Source of the DNA: Dyella jiangningensis
Lineage (GTDB): Bacteria; Pseudomonadota; Gammaproteobacteria; Xanthomonadales; Rhodanobacteraceae
Length of the DNA stretch: 64,000 nucleotides
Reading direction: 5' to 3'
Assembly: GCA_000632805.1 (NCBI GenBank)
Contig: CP007444.1
Location: 4,948,772-5,012,771, forward strand
Part shown: in pieces, positions 32,936-40,349 of the stretch
Layout of the letters: every line of letters begins with the position of its first letter
Position numbering within the stretch: position 1 is the stretch's first letter
Position numbers and translations under genes: made by a program
Notes under the pieces: model-generated
Told to the model about the DNA's origin: nothing
Seen by the model: only the letters and a program-made list of their open reading frames with translations
Databases searched by the model: none

Positions 32936-33832
32936 TCAGTCCAGCTTGATGTCGGCCAGGCGCTGCAGCGCTTCGGCGTACTTTGCCGAAGTGGCGGCGA
33001 TGACGTTGGCAGGCACGCTCGGCCCGGGCGCTTTCTTGTTCCAGTCCAGCGTTTCCAGGTAATCGCGCACGAACTGCTTGTCGTAGCTCGGCGGGCTGAT
33101 GCCGACCTGATACGAATCGGCCGGCCAGAAACGCGAGGAGTCGGGCGTCAGCATCTCGTCCATCACGTAGAGCTTGCCGGTCTCGTCGGTGCCGAATTCG
33201 AACTTGGTGTCGGCGATGATGATGCCGCGCTCGGCGGCGTATGCGGCAGCCCACTTGTAGATCGACAGCGTCGCTTCGCGCACCTGTTCGGCGAGGTCGG
33301 CGCCCACGGCTGCCACCACGGCATTGAAGCTCACGTTCTCGTCGTGATCGCCCACGGCGGCCTTGGTCGACGGCGTGAAGATCGGCTCCGGCAACTGCTG
33401 CGCCTGCTTGAGGCCTGCCGGCAGCTTGATGCCGCACAGCGAACCGGTGGCCTGGTAGTCCTTCCAGCCCGAACCGATGATGTAGCCGCGCGCGATCGCT
33501 TCCACCGGCACGGGCTTCAGGCGACGCGTGACCACGGCGCGCTTCTCGTAGAGCTTCAGGTCGGTGCCGGCGGGCAGCACGTCGGCCAGCGGCACGTCGA
33601 GCAGATGGTTGGGCACCAGGTGCGCGGTCTTGCCGAACCAGAAGTTGGAGATCTGCGTGAGCATCTCGCCCTTGCCCGGGATCGGATCGGGCAGCACCAC
33701 GTCGAACGCGGACAGGCGGTCGCTGGCGACGATCAGCAGGCGGCTTTCCGGCAGCGCGTAGACGTCGCGCACCTTGCCGCGGTGGATGAGTTCCAGGCCC
33801 GGCAGGTTCGATTGCAGCAGGGTGGTCGGCAC
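32936..33832 (-). CDS. purC: phosphoribosylaminoimidazole-succinocarboxamide synthase (SAICAR synthase)
   Basis: Purine pathway enzyme adding aspartate to CAIR with ATP. At 298 aa it is the longer, yeast-like form (IHRGKVRDVYAL near residue 13, then SDRLSAFDVVLPDPIPGKG), as in xanthomonads, rather than the about 237-aa E. coli form. The start is GTG at 33832, preceded by aggagc at 8-9 nt; the upstream in-frame ATGs would overlap the divergent cytochrome gene. Other pur genes are not nearby. Confidence 0.94.
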   Translation of the reverse strand: MPTTLLQSNLPGLELIHRGKVRDVYALPESRLLIVASDRLSAFDVVLPDPIPGKGEMLTQISNFWFGKTAHLVPNHLLDVPLADVLPAGTDLKLYEKRAVVTRRLKPVPVEAIARGYIIGSGWKDYQATGSLCGIKLPAGLKQAQQLPEPIFTPSTKAAVGDHDENVSFNAVVAAVGADLAEQVREATLSIYKWAAAYAAERGIIIADTKFEFGTDETGKLYVMDEMLTPDSSRFWPADSYQVGISPPSYDKQFVRDYLETLDWNKKAPGPSVPANVIAATSAKYAEALQRLADIKLD

Positions 33833-34025
33833 GTTCGTTCGCTCCTGGCTGGCCGCCTGGCGCGCCAGGACGGGAAAACGATGACTGGAGCCCTGCGGCA
33901 GGGCCCGCGAAGCCGTCCATTGTAGCGGGTGAGGCACCGGCGGGACGCATCGCGATGCTCCGTCCGGGCCGGCGGCGCTTGCGGTGGCTGCTAGAATCGG
34001 CGCTTTTTGAGCCAGGCTCTTCCTG

Positions 34026-34391
34026 ATGGTCCTGCCGCCCCGCATCGATGCCGCACCACACATGGGCAAACGCCGCGCGTGGGCGTCGCCGTTGCTCGCG
34101 GCCGGACTCATGGCCGCGCTGCCCTTGCACGCGGCGGCGCCGGCCAAGCCCGCGCGACTGGGCCTGTGTGCGGCGTGTCATGGCGAAACCGGCATGGCGC
34201 AGATCCCCGGCGCGCCGAATCTGGCCGGCCAGAAGCTCGATTACCTGCGCGAAGCGCTCAAGCAATACCGCGATGGCCGCCGCAACGTGCCCTTGATGCG
34301 CGCGGCAATCGGCCCGATGAGTGACGCCGACCTCGATGAACTCGCGCGCTGGTACAGCGCGCAGATGCCTCACGCTCAAGGCAACCCATGA
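34026..34391 (+). CDS. class I c-type cytochrome
   Basis: Small periplasmic monoheme cytochrome of 121 aa. The heme motif CAACH is at residues 48-52, and the distal methionine is probably the one in VPLMRAAIG or GPMSDADL. A signal peptide precedes it (LLAAGLMAALPLHAAA). The ATG at 34062 (MGKRRAW) would give a more usual signal peptide and is a good alternative start. The stop overlaps the djlA start by 4 nt, so the two are coupled. Confidence 0.85.
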   Translation: MVLPPRIDAAPHMGKRRAWASPLLAAGLMAALPLHAAAPAKPARLGLCAACHGETGMAQIPGAPNLAGQKLDYLREALKQYRDGRRNVPLMRAAIGPMSDADLDELARWYSAQMPHAQGNP

Positions 34392-35197
34392 CATTTACCT
34401 GGACTCTCTGGCTCGCCCTGTTCGGGCTGATCTTCGGTCACGGCCTGCCAGGTGCGGTGGTCGGCGGCATCACCGGCTTCATCATCGACAGCCTGCGCAA
34501 GGGCCAGCGCGCCCGGGTCACGCCCGAGGCCGGCGGCTACATCAGCCCGCTGTTCAACGTGCTGGGTGCGGTGGCCAAGTCCGACGGCCGCGTATCCGAG
34601 GCCGAGATCGCCGTGGCCGAGCGCGTGATGCAGCGCATGGGCCTGGAGCACGAGCAGCGCAAGCAGGCCATCATCGCGTTCAACCAGGGCAAGCAGCCCG
34701 AGTTCAACGTGACCCTGGCGATCGAGGAACTGCGGCGTTGGGTGGGCCTGCGTCGTGACCACGCCTTCCCCGTGCTCGACGTGGTGATCGAGACCGTGCT
34801 GGCCGAAGGCAACCCGCCGCCGGAGAAGATGGCCATCCTGCGCCAGCTCGCTTTTGCGCTGCGCGTGAGCGACATGGAGCTGATGGCGCTGATGGCGATG
34901 AAGGGTTACGCCTGGAACGCCACGGGTTATTCGCGCGGCCAAGGCCCGTACGGCGGCAATGGCGGCTATGTGCCGCCCCAGCGCAATACGCAGGGACCGG
35001 ACCCGTACACCGTGCTTGGCATCTCGCGCAGCGTGGACGACCGCGCCGTGAAGCGCGCATACCGCAAGCTGATTTCCGAGCACCATCCGGATCGCCTGGG
35101 CGACCTGCCCGAGGCGATGCGCAAGCAGGCGGAATCGCGCGCCAGCGAGATCAATGCGGCCTACGAGCGCATCAAGGCCGAGCGCGGCTTCAAGTAA
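34388..35197 (+). CDS. djlA: DnaJ-like membrane co-chaperone DjlA
   Basis: Inner-membrane type III DnaJ protein that stimulates DnaK. One glycine-rich N-terminal membrane helix (TLWLALFGLIFGHGLPGAVV), a TerB-like helical middle domain (about 50-190), a glycine-rich linker, and a C-terminal J domain (207-269) with the HPD motif in SEHHPDRLG. 269 aa, standard length. The ATGA start overlaps the cytochrome stop. Confidence 0.94.
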   Translation: MTFTWTLWLALFGLIFGHGLPGAVVGGITGFIIDSLRKGQRARVTPEAGGYISPLFNVLGAVAKSDGRVSEAEIAVAERVMQRMGLEHEQRKQAIIAFNQGKQPEFNVTLAIEELRRWVGLRRDHAFPVLDVVIETVLAEGNPPPEKMAILRQLAFALRVSDMELMALMAMKGYAWNATGYSRGQGPYGGNGGYVPPQRNTQGPDPYTVLGISRSVDDRAVKRAYRKLISEHHPDRLGDLPEAMRKQAESRASEINAAYERIKAERGFK

Positions 35198-35211
35198 ACC
35201 CGGCGACGACA

Positions 35212-35283
35212 TGTGGGAGCGCACCCTGTGCGCGACTGCAGCCGCCACGTAACCCCAGGTCGCGCACAGGGTGCGCTCCCACA
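35212..35283. repeat. REP/BIME-type inverted repeat
   Basis: A perfect 25-bp inverted repeat (35212-35236 and 35259-35283; core gggagcgcaccctgtgcgcg) separated by 22 bp, between djlA and rpe. The same 25-mer occurs at 40235, so it is a dispersed element. It may also shape the 3' end of the djlA transcript. Confidence 0.85.
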
Positions 35284-35295
35284 GGAACGACCGAC

Positions 35296-35976
35296 ATGAG
35301 CAAGCAATCCAACGTCATCGCCCCGTCCATCCTCTCCGCCGACTTCGCGCGGCTCGGCGAGGACACCGCCAAGGCGCTGGTCGCCGGCGCGGACTGGGTG
35401 CACTTCGACGTGATGGACAACCACTACGTGCCCAACCTCACCATGGGCCCGATGGTGCTCAAGGCGCTGCGCGACTACGGCATCACTGCGCCGATCGACG
35501 TGCACCTGATGGTGAAGCCGGTGGATCGCATCGTGCCGGATTTCGCCAAGGCGGGCGCGACCGTGATCAGCTTCCATCCGGAAGCCAGCGAGCACATCGA
35601 CCGCACCATCGGCCTGATCAAGGATTCGGGCTGCCAGGCCGGCCTGGTGTTTAACCCGGCCACGCCGCTGAGCTACCTCGACTACGTGATGGACAAGCTG
35701 GACCTGATCCTGCTGATGTCGGTGAACCCGGGCTTCGGCGGGCAGAAGTTCATACCCACCGCGCTGGACAAGCTGCGCCAGGTGCGTCGCCGCATCGATG
35801 AAAGCGGCCGCGCGATCCGCCTTGAGATCGATGGCGGCGTCACGGCCAACAACATCGGGGAGATCGGTGCGGCGGGCGCCGATACCTTCGTGGCCGGATC
35901 GGCCATCTTCAACGCGCCGGACTACAAGACCGTCATCGCCGCGATGCACGAGCAGCTGGCCGCCGTCTCGGCCTGA
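35296..35976 (+). CDS. rpe: ribulose-phosphate 3-epimerase
   Basis: Interconverts ribulose-5-phosphate and xylulose-5-phosphate in the pentose phosphate cycle. TIM-barrel motifs: SILSADFARLGED, WVHFDVMDNHYVPNLT (metal-binding His and Asp), DVHLMVKP, MSVNPGFGGQKFIP and EIDGGV. 226 aa. In many gammaproteobacteria it stands with trpE/gph; here trpE is 6 kb away on the same strand, which suggests that the intervening genes were inserted. Confidence 0.96.
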   Translation: MSKQSNVIAPSILSADFARLGEDTAKALVAGADWVHFDVMDNHYVPNLTMGPMVLKALRDYGITAPIDVHLMVKPVDRIVPDFAKAGATVISFHPEASEHIDRTIGLIKDSGCQAGLVFNPATPLSYLDYVMDKLDLILLMSVNPGFGGQKFIPTALDKLRQVRRRIDESGRAIRLEIDGGVTANNIGEIGAAGADTFVAGSAIFNAPDYKTVIAAMHEQLAAVSA

Positions 35977-36003
35977 AGGCGGTAGGGGAGCCCCATAAGA
36001 AGA

Positions 36004-36025
36004 TCCCGGCGCATCCGCGCCGGGA
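36004..36025 (+). terminator. hairpin after rpe
   Basis: Perfect 9-bp stem tcccggcgc / gcgccggga with atcc loop, 27 bp past the rpe stop. No T-tract, so its role as a terminator is uncertain. Confidence 0.4.
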
Positions 36026-36177
36026 CAAGTTCGTCGGAACGACGTGTGAGGAGACCACACGGCGGCCGGGGATCCACGGCAAGAATCCACGACCGCCGAC
36101 TTTTGGGACCGGGATCCTGCGGTTTGGTTCCCCCGGGCACGCTTATCCGGCTGAAATCCTAAGTCTTTGTTCAGATG

Positions 36178-36201
36178 AAAAAATCCCCGCCATAGGCGGG
36201 G
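36178..36201 (-). terminator. intrinsic terminator for the two small minus-strand genes
   Basis: Read on the minus strand: stem ccccgcc / ggcgggg with a 3-nt loop, followed by A and six Ts. It is placed 30 nt after the stop of the 44-aa gene, a classical arrangement. Confidence 0.8.
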
Positions 36202-36231
36202 GGAACGTAACCCGGAGAGCGGGAGCGAAGC

Positions 36232-36366
36232 TCAAAGGGGCTGCCAATAATCGGGATCGGGCTCATCAGCCCCGGCGGCCAGCGCGCTTCCATGCGCACA
36301 GGCCGCCTCCATGCTTTCCACGGCAGGTGACAGGAAAGGGTCGTTCAGTTCGATATCGCCGTTCAT
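36232..36366 (-). CDS. 44-aa acidic small protein
   Basis: A short frame, MNGDIELNDPFLSPAVESME..., with a perfect aggagg seven bases before ATG, and a textbook terminator behind it. The protein is acidic, has no membrane segment, and no family is known to me. The SD sits directly behind the stop codon of the upstream 39-aa gene, so the two are translationally coupled. Function unknown. Confidence 0.65.
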   Translation of the reverse strand: MNGDIELNDPFLSPAVESMEAACAHGSALAAGADEPDPDYWQPL

Positions 36367-36377
36367 GACGGACCTCC

Positions 36378-36497
36378 TCAATGCAGGCTCATGACCAGGC
36401 CGAGCAGGAGCGCGCCCAGGGCCAGCACCACGCGCAGCGGCTCGAAACCGTGCAGTTCGGCGTTGGGATCGACGGGCGGTTGGCCATTGGGGCGCAT
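36378..36497 (-). CDS. 39-aa single-pass membrane small protein
   Basis: MRPNGQPPVDPNAELHGFEP followed by one hydrophobic helix (LRVVLALGALLLGLVMSL) to the end. SD 'caggagt' precedes the ATG at good spacing. First gene of a two-gene operon with the 44-aa protein. Such short C-tail-anchored proteins are often regulators of membrane complexes, but no function can be assigned. Confidence 0.65.
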   Translation of the reverse strand: MRPNGQPPVDPNAELHGFEPLRVVLALGALLLGLVMSLH

Positions 36498-36784
36498 GTT
36501 TCGGGACTCCTGCGAAGACGGCCTCATTGCGCTCCCGCGCCGGGCATGCGACGGGACCCGAATATGGCAAAACGCGGGCAAGATCGGCCGCGGGTGTGGC
36601 AGGCCATGCCTTCTGTGTCGTGGGTCACGCCGGTCGCCCGTGTCCATGCACTGCGCGGGCGGGTCCGAAGGACTGTGGCGTGGCGCCGACGGCGAATGGC
36701 GAAATCAGGGCAGCCTGCGTTCATGGCTTGCGCGCTTGCCACGCAGCCTTCACGCTGCGCGCCATCGCCATTTGGGAGTGAGCC

Positions 36785-37474
36785 ATGGGCCGCAGCATTG
36801 CTATCGTCGAAGACGAGCCGCTGATTCGTGCCAACTATGTCGAGGCGTTGACCCGCTTCGGTTACGAGACGCGCGGCTATGGCTCGCGGCAGGAGGCCTC
36901 CAACGCCTTCGCCATGCGGCTGCCGGAGCTCGTCATCATCGATATCGGCCTGGGCGATGAGCCGGAAGGCGGCTTCGACCTGTGCCGCGAGCTGCGCGCC
37001 AAGTCGGCCACCCTGCCGATCATCTTCCTCACCGCGCGCGATTCCGATTTCGACGTGATCTCCGGCCTGCGCCTGGGCGCCGACGATTACCTCAGCAAGG
37101 ACACCAGCCTGCACCAGCTGGCCGCGCGCATCGCGGCGCTGTTCCGTCGCATCGAATCGCTGAAGGTACCGGCGTCCAGCGAGACGGTGATCGAGCATGG
37201 TCCGCTCAAGCTCGAATCCGAGCGCATGCGCATCACCTGGAACAACGAGGAGATCCCGCTGACGGTCACCGAGTTCTGGATGGTGCACACGCTGGTGCGT
37301 TTCCCCGGCCACGTGAAGAACCGCGATCAGCTGATGCGCGAAGCGGAACTGGTGGTGGACGACGCCACCATCACCTCGCACATCAAGCGCATCCGCAAGA
37401 AGTTCATCGCGGTGGCGCCGGAGTTCGACGCCATCGAGACGGTGCATGGCGTGGGTTATCGGTGGAAGCCTTGA
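36785..37474 (+). CDS. pdsR: OmpR-type response regulator (PdsR-like)
   Basis: Two-domain response regulator of 229 aa. Receiver domain with acidic pocket E9/D10, phospho-acceptor D53 (VIIDIGLGDEPEGG) and the conserved lysine in YLSKD; winged-helix DNA-binding domain from about 130 (ITSHIKRIRKKF ... VHGVGYRWKP). Overall pattern resembles the 'proteobacterial dedicated sortase system' regulator (TIGR03787); I recall this from the family, not from a search. Its stop overlaps the ATG of the next frame (ATGA at 37474). Confidence 0.85.
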   Translation: MGRSIAIVEDEPLIRANYVEALTRFGYETRGYGSRQEASNAFAMRLPELVIIDIGLGDEPEGGFDLCRELRAKSATLPIIFLTARDSDFDVISGLRLGADDYLSKDTSLHQLAARIAALFRRIESLKVPASSETVIEHGPLKLESERMRITWNNEEIPLTVTEFWMVHTLVRFPGHVKNRDQLMREAELVVDDATITSHIKRIRKKFIAVAPEFDAIETVHGVGYRWKP

Positions 37475-38078
37475 TGAAGCGCCTGCTTTGTCTGTGTCTA
37501 CTTTTTTTGTTGCTGTGTCTGGAGCGAATGCTGCCGAGAACGACAAGGGCCGCGGCGTGATGGTTTACGGCAAGGCGGATCGTGATGTTCCCGGTTGGGC
37601 GATCCTTGCCGACCTTCCGGATGGGTGGACCGGTGACTGCTGTATGTATGCCAAGGCCATCGGCGTGAACCTTGTACTTTACAAGGGTGAATGGACTGGT
37701 GAGCCAGAGCGTGTAATGGTGCTCAATGTTTGGCCTTCCAAACTCTCTTCGCTTGAAGCTGAGATGCAGGACGATCGACACCATTATCTGGAGCGCGACG
37801 CTAAGGCCAAGGTTGGCGCGCTCGTGTTCGACAATAAATCCATGGCATGTCGTGGCGTACTGTACGAAGGTACCGATCACAAGGATGATGCCGTCGCCTT
37901 TTGCGATCCCGGCCTCTCGACCGGGGTCCGTTTGAGCTGGTCGATGACATTGGCTCATGACGATCCGCAGAAGTCGCAGCTGCTGGACTTGTTTAGTCTC
38001 GTGGTTGGCCAGTCCAAGTACCTGAAATACAAAGACGGGGCGAAGGACAAAAACGGCAACGCCAAGACCAGGCACTGA
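37474..38078 (+). CDS. secreted protein of unknown function, frame broken at a T7 run
   Basis: The ATG at 37474, coupled to the regulator stop, encodes a signal peptide start MKRLLCLCLLF. At the seven Ts (37502-37508) a shift of -1 would continue it as FVAVSGANAAENDKG, giving a normal AxA cleavage site and a mature domain of about 180 residues to 38078. Without the shift, frame 1 ends at 37560, and the domain could only start at ATG 37560 with no export signal. The mature part contains four or five cysteines and no family I recognise. Codon use is visibly less GC-rich than in the flanking genes. It sits between the regulator and kinase genes. Confidence 0.55.
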
Positions 38079-38201
38079 GCTCCGTGTCCTCTCTGGTCTT
38101 CCGCTGGCTCGGGGCAACGTCGCTGTCGCGCTCGAAAAGCTTTGGATTCCAGCCCGTGTGGGTATGACGACTTTTAGCCGTTTGCCCTATATCGTTCCGG
38201 C

Positions 38202-40214
38202 ATGACCCTGCGCCGCAAACTGCTGCTCGTCGCCCTGTGCACGCTGGCCTTGCCGGTGGCCGGGTGGCTGTACGTGCGCCAGATGGAAACCTTGCTGCGC
38301 GAAGGCCAGGCGCAGGCGCTCACGGCATCGGCGCGGGCGATGGCGCGCAGCCTGGTCGTCACGGATGCGCCGCTGCCGCCGGCGGGGCCGGACTGGTACG
38401 TGCAGCAGACAGTCAATCCGATCACGATCGACGGCTATGGCGACGACTGGGCGCCGTTGACGCCGTGGAGCCAGCCGCTGGATCGTCGCGGCAAGTTGCT
38501 GCTCGCCGAAGATGCGGATTGGCTGTACCTGTACGCCGAAGTGCGCAGCGCGCTGCGCACGCGCGCGGATGCGGAGGATCCTGGCGCGTTGCGTGCCGAT
38601 CATCTGGTGCTGAGCCTGGGCAGGGCGGGCGAGTCGCGTCGCTACCTGCTGGCCAGTGCGGCGCCGGGCATGGTCACTGCACGGCCGCTCGACCCGGCCG
38701 TCGATGGCTTGCCGGCGCAGCTCACCGCGCAGTGGCAGGAAGACGGCAGCGGATATCGCGTGGAACTGCGCGTGCCGCGCAGTCTCGGCGTGGATTCGCT
38801 GGGCCTGTCGATCTACGACGCGAACGCGGGCGGTGATCCGCAAGCCGTGGAGAGCCGGCCGCTGGTGGCGTACTCGCCCACGTTGTCTTACGAACTGGGC
38901 CAGCTGGCGCTCGATGGCGTGCAGGCACGGGTGCTGGCGCCGGCGGGTTGGGTGCTGGCGCAGACGGGACATCTGGCTGCGCCTGCCACCGCGCCCAGCG
39001 AGCAACCGGGCTGGTTCGCCGCGTTGATCTATCGCTCGCTGCTGGCGAACCAGGTGGAAGAAGCGGAGCTGTGGACCCAGGACGTGCCGCGCCTGGACGT
39101 GGCGCAGGTACGCGACGCCAGCAAGGGACAGCCGGCGACGCTGTGGCGGCAGGGCGAGGCGCGCGGCAGCGTGGTGCTTGCGGCGGCGGTGCCGATCGAG
39201 CGCGACGGCCAGGTGCGCGGCGTGCTGCTGCTGGAGCAGGCCAGTCGCGCGGTGCCGCTGCTTGCCAATCGCGCCTTGCTGGGGCTGTTGCTCACGAGTT
39301 TCGGCGTGCTGCTGGTGGCGGGTGCGATCCTGCTGGTCTTCGCCACGCGCCTGAGCATTCGCCTGGGCCGCCTGCGCGATGCGGCCGAGCGCGCGCAGTT
39401 GAACGATGGACGTCTGGACGGCCCATTCCCGATGACAAGCGCCGAGGACGAGATCGGCGACCTCGCGCGCAGCTTCGAGCGGCTGTTCGAGGTGGTGGGC
39501 GGCTATACCGATTATCTGCGCACGCTCGCCTCCAAGCTCTCGCACGAACTGAACACGCCGCTGGCGATCGTGAAGTCCTCGCTGGACAACCTGGAGCATG
39601 CGCTGCAGGCCGAGCACGCCATGCCGCCCGATGCGCAGCCCTACATGCTGCGCGCGCGTGACGGCGTGGCGCGGCTCGGTGCGCTGGTGCGCGCGATGAG
39701 CGAAGCGAGCCGCATGGAGCGCGCCATCGCGGCAGCCGAGCCGGAAGATGTGGATCTGGTGGCCGTGGTGCGCGGTTGCAGCGAAGCGTATCGACCGCTC
39801 GCCGGCACGAGGCGGCTCGATACCGTGCTCCCGAGTGAGCCGATGATGATGCACTGTGCTCCTGAGCTGATCGCGCAGGCGCTCGACAAGCTGTTCGACA
39901 ACGCCTTGTCGTTCACGCCGGACAGCGGCTGGCTGCGGCTGACCCTGCGTGAGGCCGACCATGGCGCCGAGATCGAACTGGCCAACCAGGGCCCGCCGTT
40001 GCCGGCTGCGATGCAGGGGCGTCTGTTCGATTCATTGGTGAGCCTGCGCGACAAGGCGACCCCGGGCGATGCGCCGCATCTTGGCCTGGGCCTTTACGTG
40101 GTGCGCCTGGTGGCGGAACGTCACGGCGGCGTGGCGATGGCGAGAAACCTGGACGACGGCAGCGGCGTGGCGTTTACGCTGCAGTTGCATGGGATGCCGC
40201 GTCAGAGGTTGTGA
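38202..40214 (+). CDS. pdsS: sensor histidine kinase with carbohydrate-binding-like sensor domain (PdsS-like)
   Basis: 670-aa membrane kinase. N-terminal helix (about 5-20), a large periplasmic part beginning with a CBM9-like module (NPITIDGYGDDWAPLTPW near residue 66), a second helix near 365-385, HAMP, then the phospho-acceptor H448 in KLSHELNTPLAIVKS. The ATP-binding domain has DNALSFTP (N-box) and LGLGLYVV (G-box). The layout matches the kinase of the proteobacterial dedicated sortase system. No sortase or substrate gene lies in this window. Confidence 0.85.
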   Translation: MTLRRKLLLVALCTLALPVAGWLYVRQMETLLREGQAQALTASARAMARSLVVTDAPLPPAGPDWYVQQTVNPITIDGYGDDWAPLTPWSQPLDRRGKLLLAEDADWLYLYAEVRSALRTRADAEDPGALRADHLVLSLGRAGESRRYLLASAAPGMVTARPLDPAVDGLPAQLTAQWQEDGSGYRVELRVPRSLGVDSLGLSIYDANAGGDPQAVESRPLVAYSPTLSYELGQLALDGVQARVLAPAGWVLAQTGHLAAPATAPSEQPGWFAALIYRSLLANQVEEAELWTQDVPRLDVAQVRDASKGQPATLWRQGEARGSVVLAAAVPIERDGQVRGVLLLEQASRAVPLLANRALLGLLLTSFGVLLVAGAILLVFATRLSIRLGRLRDAAERAQLNDGRLDGPFPMTSAEDEIGDLARSFERLFEVVGGYTDYLRTLASKLSHELNTPLAIVKSSLDNLEHALQAEHAMPPDAQPYMLRARDGVARLGALVRAMSEASRMERAIAAAEPEDVDLVAVVRGCSEAYRPLAGTRRLDTVLPSEPMMMHCAPELIAQALDKLFDNALSFTPDSGWLRLTLREADHGAEIELANQGPPLPAAMQGRLFDSLVSLRDKATPGDAPHLGLGLYVVRLVAERHGGVAMARNLDDGSGVAFTLQLHGMPRQRL

Positions 40215-40234
40215 GCCACGAGCTTCGATCCCTT

Positions 40235-40328
40235 TGTGGGAGCGCACCCTGTGCGCGACGGGTCTGCCTAGTAAAATCCACTGAGGCGAGCCGACAGTCC
40301 GCGGTCACGCACAGGGTGCGCTCCCACA
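40235..40328. repeat. REP/BIME-type inverted repeat, second copy
   Basis: Left arm identical over 25 bp to the copy at 35212; right arm (40304-40328) is its complement with one change (gtcacgcac for gtcgcgcac). The spacer is 44 bp, different from the first copy. Located between the convergent kinase gene and the minus-strand unknown gene. Confidence 0.85.
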
Positions 40329-40349
40329 GGTTGAGGTGGCATCGCGCGA

